Below are positions 18,960 to 23,484 of a DNA stretch of 23,484 nucleotides, one piece after another. Within the stretch, counting starts at the first letter, position 1; each line of letters opens with the position of its first letter. The translations under genes were made by a program, and so were the position numbers. The notes under the pieces are model-generated. The model worked only from the letters and a program-made list of their open reading frames with translations. It was not told where the DNA came from and did no database searches. Source of the DNA: Girardia tigrina (lineage: Eukaryota > Platyhelminthes > Tricladida > Dugesiidae); contig MQRK01229707.1 in assembly GCA_001938485.1 (NCBI GenBank), forward strand, positions 1 through 23,484, given 5' to 3'.

Positions 18960-19722
18960 AAATTTAAATTAACCACTCATATCCCCTCTCTTTAAGAAGT
19001 TTCTCAATTTTTCCACGTTTTGATCTAAAATTCTTCCATCTTCATTTATTAGTTTATACCTTCTATCGTGTGTTTTCTCTACCACTTTATACGGTCCTTC
19101 ATATTTATCTTTACTATTTATCCCCGTTTCCACCTTGACTAGTACTTCATCTCCAATTTCGAAATTTCTTCTGGTTCTTGTGTTTTCTTTTTCTTGTTGT
19201 AACTTTATGTCTTGACTATGCCATTCTTCTCCGTATATTTTCTTGCCGAATATAATTTCTGCTGGGCTCTTCCCTATTGTTTTCTGAAAAGTTGCGTTTA
19301 ATGTGAACTCTATTTCCGGTAGTAGTTCCTCCCAGTCTGATCATTTCTTTGCATGTAAAGATGCGTTTAAATATTCTCTAATCGTCCGAAATTGTCTTTC
19401 TACTATTCCATTCGTGTTATGATGGTACGGGCTCGAGTAAATATTTTTATATTCATTGATTCTACCATGTCTTTGATTACCCGCAATCTGTATGTATGTC
19501 CTTCGGTGCTCCAAATCTCAAGATCCATGTGGTCATAATGGTGTCTTTTATGATTATTTCATCCTGCTTGCTAATGGCTGTCAAAGATATGTACCTACTA
19601 AACTGATCTATGATTGCAACAATATACTTTTTTCTTCTCTAAGTCTCCTTTAGTGGTCCGCATATGTCTATCTACACTTTCTCAAATGGTTCATTTGCGA
19701 CCAATATATATCTTATACCACA
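18960..19722 (-). mobile_element. Ty3/gypsy integrase fossil 2 (-), cut at a MITE
   Basis: This is an LTR-retrotransposon integrase fossil with the catalytic core followed by the C-terminal domain. Motifs on the minus strand, from high to low coordinate: IDICGPLKETL, KKYIVAIIDQF, then HHNTNGIVERQFRTIREYLN, then EFTLNATFQKTIGKSPAE. The GPY/F-type module EGPYKVVEKTHDRRYKL and a tail to about 18965 complete the series. The GPY/F module and core motifs place it in Ty3/gypsy. It is broken (a handful of breaks) but better preserved than the plus-strand fossil of the same family at 8270-8745. The upstream part ends exactly where a MITE begins (19726). No LTR, protease or reverse transcriptase was found. 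Confidence 0.85.
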
Positions 19723-19725
19723 TTT

Positions 19726-20165
19726 GTGTAATTAGAGAATTTACGAATTCGGCACTTTTTTAAAAATATTTCTTAATTCAATTATGACATTAATATTATC
19801 AATTCTGCATTTAATATGAAAAAATATTCATTCAATATGAAAAATTATCAATTAAATTGAAAAATTATGTATTTAATATGAAAGAATATCAATTTAATAT
19901 AAAATGCTTTTAAAATACAAACATTTGCACTTCAACTTGTCACCAAGGAAGAAGTTGTTATAACTATGAATAAAAATTTCAAATTTCGAGTCTATTTGGC
20001 ATATTACATTGATATTTCTTGATATTAAGTACGTGAGTTTTCACATTAAATACCCAAATTTTCATATTACATTTATAATCTTACATTTTCAATTGAGATA
20101 GTAAATAGAAAAACAGTTTGAAAACTCGGCAAAAATTGAGCAGTTCACGAATTTGGCAATTACAC
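19726..20165. mobile_element. MITE of Tc1/mariner type with inverted 21-bp arrays
   Basis: This is a 440-bp non-autonomous DNA transposon. The left end is GTGTAATT-n4-AATT (19726 on). The right end, read inward on the minus strand, is GTGTAATTGCCAAATTCG (20165 down). About 16 of the first 25 bases match without gaps. A TA follows the right end; the left flank reads TT, so a TA duplication is not perfectly kept. Inside each end lies a phased array: left units start at 19789, 19810, 19831, 19851, 19872 and 19893, with the consensus TTTAATATGAAAAATTATCAA. Inverted units occur on the right near 20001, 20022, 20043, 20064 and 20084. No coding capacity. It lies against the integrase fossil at 19722, as an insertion would. 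Confidence 0.7.
19789..19913 (+). repeat. Six-unit 21-bp subterminal array (left arm of MITE)
   Basis: Six units are spaced 21, 21, 20, 21 and 21 bases. Units 2, 3 and 5 are the clearest (TTTAATATGAAA, TTCAATATGAAA, TTTAATATGAAA), each ending in an ATCAA-like word. The spacing equals two helical turns and is identical to that of the array at 22841-22965. The likely role, by analogy with subterminal iterons in other DNA transposons, is transposase binding; this is an inference. Confidence 0.75.
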
Positions 20166-20210
20166 TATTTTATTAAATTGTTTCAGAATTCACGAATTCG
20201 GCAACTAAAC
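20144..20210. repeat. Tandem pair of transposon right termini
   Basis: TTCACGAATTTGGCAATTACAC (20144-20165) is followed 45 bases later by TTCACGAATTCGGCAACTAAAC (20189-20210). These are two homologous copies of the MITE's right terminal repeat in the same orientation, and a further AAATTCGGCG lies at 20211-20220. This indicates either a nested or tandem insertion, or a terminus duplicated during failed transposition. Confidence 0.65.
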
Positions 20211-20220
20211 AAATTCGGCG

Positions 20221-20659
20221 AAACATGTACATAATTTTTTATGTAAGGTACATCGAAGTCCCTCGTCTGAATGCAGCTTTGTGATGGAAGGCTCGTCAGA
20301 CGGGACTGATGGAGATATGGAATTGGTGATCGAAAGAAATTTCTTTTCTACCGTAGACTAAAGGCCACTAAGATGGTTATATTTAAAAGTCGATCAAAAG
20401 CTTTTTTTAAAAAATACGTAAGTAAAGAATATTTTATGAAAATAATAAAAACGACACGTATTCTGACAGTAAAACTCATTTGTATTAGTCAAAAAGAATT
20501 GATAATTAGTTTTAATAAAACTCGGTAAAACAATTAAATCTAATAAAATCATCAATCACATTTTAATTAAATATTCTTTATGAATTTTTTTTTATATCTC
20601 TCTTGAGAAAAATAAAATATTCTCTTCAATGAAAACATAATTTATTCGTATTTTACCGC
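20221..20659. other. Complex island then AT-rich sequence
   Basis: From 20245 to 20361 (+) there is an open stretch of ordinary complexity with the peptide MEGSSDGTDGDMELVIERN (ATG at 20284). It is too short to call and no family is recognised. A 7-base inverted pair, CGTCTGA and TCAGACG, lies in the same stretch at about 20264-20303. The remainder is AT-rich. Confidence 0.45.
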
Positions 20660-21260
20660 CACAGATGAATACCGGTAATTATGTCAATTATATTCGCTAA
20701 CATTAGATTAATAGTAGCCGATTATTAAAAAAATTATTTCCTTTCCATTCTCTACAAAAATAAGTCAAAACGCTTATCCGAAAAATAATTCATATCATTC
20801 GCAATTCTTTTTTTCTCTTTATTTTCATCAAAAATTGCTTTTTTTCAATTGAATTTGTAGTTTTATTGAACTACATTTTATTAATGACTTGTACTTTATT
20901 TCTTGTTAGGGAATAAAAATGTTTGGGAAAATTTTTCAAATAAGGTTAAATTAAATATGTGCAAAATAAAATTTATTTATAATTAAATACGTAAAGTTTT
21001 GAAAAAAGAAGTTACTAAAATTAAGAATATCTAATTAAATTAATAATAATTAAGAATTTTTAAAAGTTTTAAATAGAATATAAAAAAGTAAAATGTATAA
21101 TTTTTATATGTGTAATGATTTTTAAAATTTAATAAAATAAACGAAATAAATATTTTTAAAATGTTAACGTAATTTAAAACTGATTCATAAAATTAAAATA
21201 AAAACTCAAGTATTAATATTATAAGAATTTTTATTTATATCGGTTTAAGATTTATAAAAA
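20660..21260. repeat. Dispersed repeat family, copy B
   Basis: This is the same-orientation counterpart of 9454-10130, clearest from 20905 (GTTAGGGAATAAAAATG) to about 21187 (GTTAACGTAATTTAAAAC). It is more diverged on the left, where the small minus-strand frame of copy A is not open. It has drifted mainly at A/T positions and by small indels. No terminal repeats were identified. Confidence 0.7.
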
Positions 21261-22800
21261 AAATTGCTTTTGAAAAAAAATAAGTTTGTTTAAACTTTAG
21301 ATTTAAAGATTTTGTTATTGTATTATATAATAAAGCTTGGATGTCTGAAATAACTCTTAATAATACTTCCGAGGATGTTTCAATAACCTCTTATATTTCT
21401 CATTTATTTATTGTATCAAAATATGATGACTTTTAAAATAGAGAAAAATTGAGAATAATTAAATTTATGACTTTCATTTATTTCACGTATTTTTTTTGCA
21501 CTTGAATCAGTTTTTAATCCATGAATCTATACTTCAAAGTGTGCTGTAATGACCACACTTTGATACTTGAAATACAATAGCATCTTTAATTAAATTTTAA
21601 GTAAATTTTAATTACCATTATTGCTTCAAAATTGTCTAAAATCTTGAAATTGTAAATGCAAAGCAAATATCGAAAGCGAAACGTGCTCAGACAGTATTGG
21701 GTTCTCGACCAAAAGACGTTGACATTAACATAAAACTTTATTTCTACCACAATTTGAGTTTTTTTAAACAAATATTTCCGAGGAACTTTTGCACTTTCTT
21801 TTTACACAAACCATTATAGATAAGAATTAATATAAATATAAATAAGGTTATTTTATTTTTTACGAATTAAAATTCTATATTTTTTTAATTAAAAATTATA
21901 AAGTGAATTAAAATTTTGTCACAAAGATTTTGTTGCGTCTTTTATTAAATTTCCATTTTATTGTACCTTTAAATTTACTTGTTTCTCAATTAAATTTCCC
22001 AATTCTATACAATAGCATTTTTCCTTTCGTTTTCATAATAATTTTAAAAACTATTTTGGATTTAATAAAATAATGTTTTTGAAAATAGAATTTAAAATCG
22101 CATTTAATTGTTTTACAATTATATTTTGATTCCAATTACAATTTCCAAAAAAAAATATAATTACATTTTTGATTTTCTTCGATTTAATTGTGTAAATTAA
22201 AAGTTACAAAAAATAGTTTAGTCTACTTTCATTTCGCAAATAAAATATTAAACTTTATATTACTTTTGACTGTATTTCAATTAAATATTTTCATCAAATT
22301 TGAAATTAACTTTTTTACTTTATAATAAATCTTTGTATAAATCTTTTAATAAACCTACCGTAAAATTTATTTTATTTATTACATAAATTATTTTTTACAT
22401 TAAATTTTTGAAAATCTTATTTTAACATATCTATAACAATATGTTACGGAATGTATTTGTTTAATTATTAATTTGATCAGATTGTAACTTCAAAAATTTT
22501 ATGAACTCAACAACGCTCCGAACAGATAGTAACTTTGAATACAATTAGACATACGAAGCGAATTATTTAACAAATAATGGAACAGAGAGACGTCTGTACA
22601 ATATTGGAGAGATTTACTGAAACCAATGGTTTTGCCAAGCCAAAAAATACCCTAAAGTGATGATAGACATACAAGTATTTAATAAGCGATCTACGCTCAC
22701 TACAACATAGATTAATATTACACTTCTGAAGTAGATCTCCAAAATACTTTCAGGTATCAATTTCATGCTATCGGTTTTTGTGGATGGCTCGCTGCCAGAA
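21261..22800. other. AT desert, no recognisable gene
   Basis: The open frame at 21586-21771 (-) has no motif. A slightly more complex patch at 22440-22800 abuts the TA target of the Tc1-like relic and is not identified. No RNA genes are seen. Confidence 0.6.
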
Positions 22801-22840
22801 TACAGGGTTTGTCAGCACATTTCAGAATGACATCATCACA

Positions 22841-22965
22841 TTTAAGATTTTTGTAAATCAATTTAAGAATTTTGTACATCAGTTTAAGAAATGGAAAATC
22901 AATTTAAGAATTTTGTATTTCCATTTAAGAAATTCGTCAATTCATTTATGACTTTGTGTAAATAT
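22841..22965 (+). repeat. Six-unit 21-bp subterminal array
   Basis: TTTAAGA starts at 22841, 22862, 22883, 22903 and 22924, and TTTATGA at 22945, giving spacings of 21, 21, 20, 21 and 21. Units read TTTAAGAATTTTGTACATCAG with small variations. The A/T-rich core and trailing ATCAA word resemble the MITE units at 19789-19913. It sits between the terminus and the transposase stop, as transposase-binding iterons would. Confidence 0.85.
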
Positions 22966-23031
22966 TGCGAAATATACAAGTTTACAAATATCTAAATCAC
23001 AGAAACAAAAACTAAAATGAATAGCTAAAAT

Positions 23032-23484
23032 TTATTTAATTGGTGTTCTACTCAAACACTTTGGAAGGAATGAAAAGACATTCCTCAAATATCCAGAACA
23101 ATCTTCAGCCGTTATATATTCACTAAACTTATCTATATAGGCAAATAATTCTGCTTCAGACTTTGGTCGTGATTCACGTATCATTCCTTCCATTTCGAAA
23201 ACATATTTTCAATCGGATTGAGGAATGGCGAATACGGTGGCAAAAACATCAATTCGCAATTTGCATTTGCATCCACATGCATTGCTAAAAATTTGTCTTT
23301 TATCTATGTATCTGTCAATTGTTTTCAGAAAGACAGCAACATTAAATTTTGAACGCAAAAGTCCTTGTGCTGAAGAGTAATTCCGCAATTTTCATCAATC
23401 CATGATTTAATGGCATCAACATGGTCTTCGGTTAAAGCTTTTCTTCTTGGTCCTCCTTTCAGTTTTTGTTCGATCCTATTTTCT
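23032..23484 (-). pseudogene. Tc1/IS630-type transposase with internal deletion
   Basis: The N-terminal side, still running at the window edge, reads KLKGGPRRKALTEDHVDAIK and then SWIDENCGITL, the first half of the bipartite helix-turn-helix. In a shifted frame KFNVAVFLKTIDRYIDK supplies the second helix-turn-helix. It then jumps directly to HVDANANCELMFLPPYSP and FLNPIENMFSKWK, the C-terminal DDE motif containing the last catalytic acidic residue (E of NPIE). Roughly 100-130 codons carrying the first two catalytic aspartates are absent. After a further frame change the tail reads SEAELFAYIDKFSEYITAED and ends LPKCLSRTPIK at the stop (23032-23034). It cannot be catalytically active. Retaining the DNA-binding domain without a catalytic core could in principle give a repressor-like product, but the frame changes argue against it. 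Confidence 0.85.

Larger units (their letters stand above)
22801..23484 (-). mobile_element. Tc1/mariner-type DNA transposon relic, truncated by the window edge
   Basis: This element includes one terminus, a subterminal array and a transposase remnant. The outer end is a TA at 22801-22802 followed by CAGGGTTTGTCAGCACATTT, a plausible TA duplication and inverted terminal repeat. Six 21-bp units follow at 22841-22965, then a spacer, then the transposase stop at 23032. The other end lies beyond the window. Confidence 0.7.

Noticed and set aside
1-23484. CRISPR array, rRNA, tRNA or bacterial operon
   Set aside because: The only regular arrays are 21-bp subterminal repeats without unique spacers. 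No ribosomal or tRNA sequence and no operon-like gene series is present.

Overview
The window is very AT-rich (roughly three quarters A+T by eye). It holds no intact conserved host gene that I can recognise. It reads as an intergenic or repeat-rich stretch of a eukaryote, built from layers of decayed transposable elements separated by near-random AT sequence. The integrase remnants (the HHNTNG-VERQF motif and a GPY/F C-terminal module) look like the Ty3/gypsy integrases I associate with microsporidia that have expanded, AT-rich genomes. The mariner, hAT and Tc1-like relics would fit a small invertebrate equally well. Organism assignment is therefore an inference: an expanded microsporidian-type or other AT-rich parasite genome is my best guess.

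Layout. 1-1600: a C7G9 palindrome and two mariner fragments (+). 2473-2510 and 5831-5866: hAT-like termini, 3.3 kb apart. 3546-3715: a decayed protein-coding repeat whose better copy lies at 14359-14520. 3.7-5.8 kb: AT desert. 6.9-7.4 kb: a mariner transposase relic (-) with all three catalytic motifs. 7.78-8.1 kb: a GC-richer island with several GT-AG splice-like pairs. 8.27-8.75 kb: a Ty3/gypsy integrase fossil (+). 9.33-9.38 kb: a hammerhead-like RNA motif (-), followed by an (AT)20 tract and a dispersed repeat whose second copy is at 20.66-21.2 kb. 11.6-13.47 kb: a degenerate transposase of the FSDGAASQFK/ATSHGKG type, with repeated GTCCGTTAC-like sites at its right end; a second fragment lies at 16.6-16.9 kb (-). 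13.8-14.5 kb: a possible LINE N-terminal region with half of a C2H2 finger. 16.97-17.31 kb (-): the only plausible intact small protein, 114 residues with an acidic duplicated segment. 17.7-18.95 kb: AT desert. 18.96-19.72 kb (-): a second Ty3/gypsy integrase fossil, abutted at 19726 by a 440-bp MITE. 22.8-23.48 kb (-): a Tc1/IS630-type transposase relic with an internal deletion, running off the window edge.

The most interesting observation concerns the MITE at 19726-20165 and the Tc1-like relic at 22801-23484. Each carries a six-unit subterminal array phased at about 21 bp, and both arrays have the same irregular spacing (21, 21, 20, 21, 21). The units also share a TTTAA...ATCAA skeleton. 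This suggests a conserved, helically phased transposase-binding architecture shared by an autonomous family and its non-autonomous derivatives.
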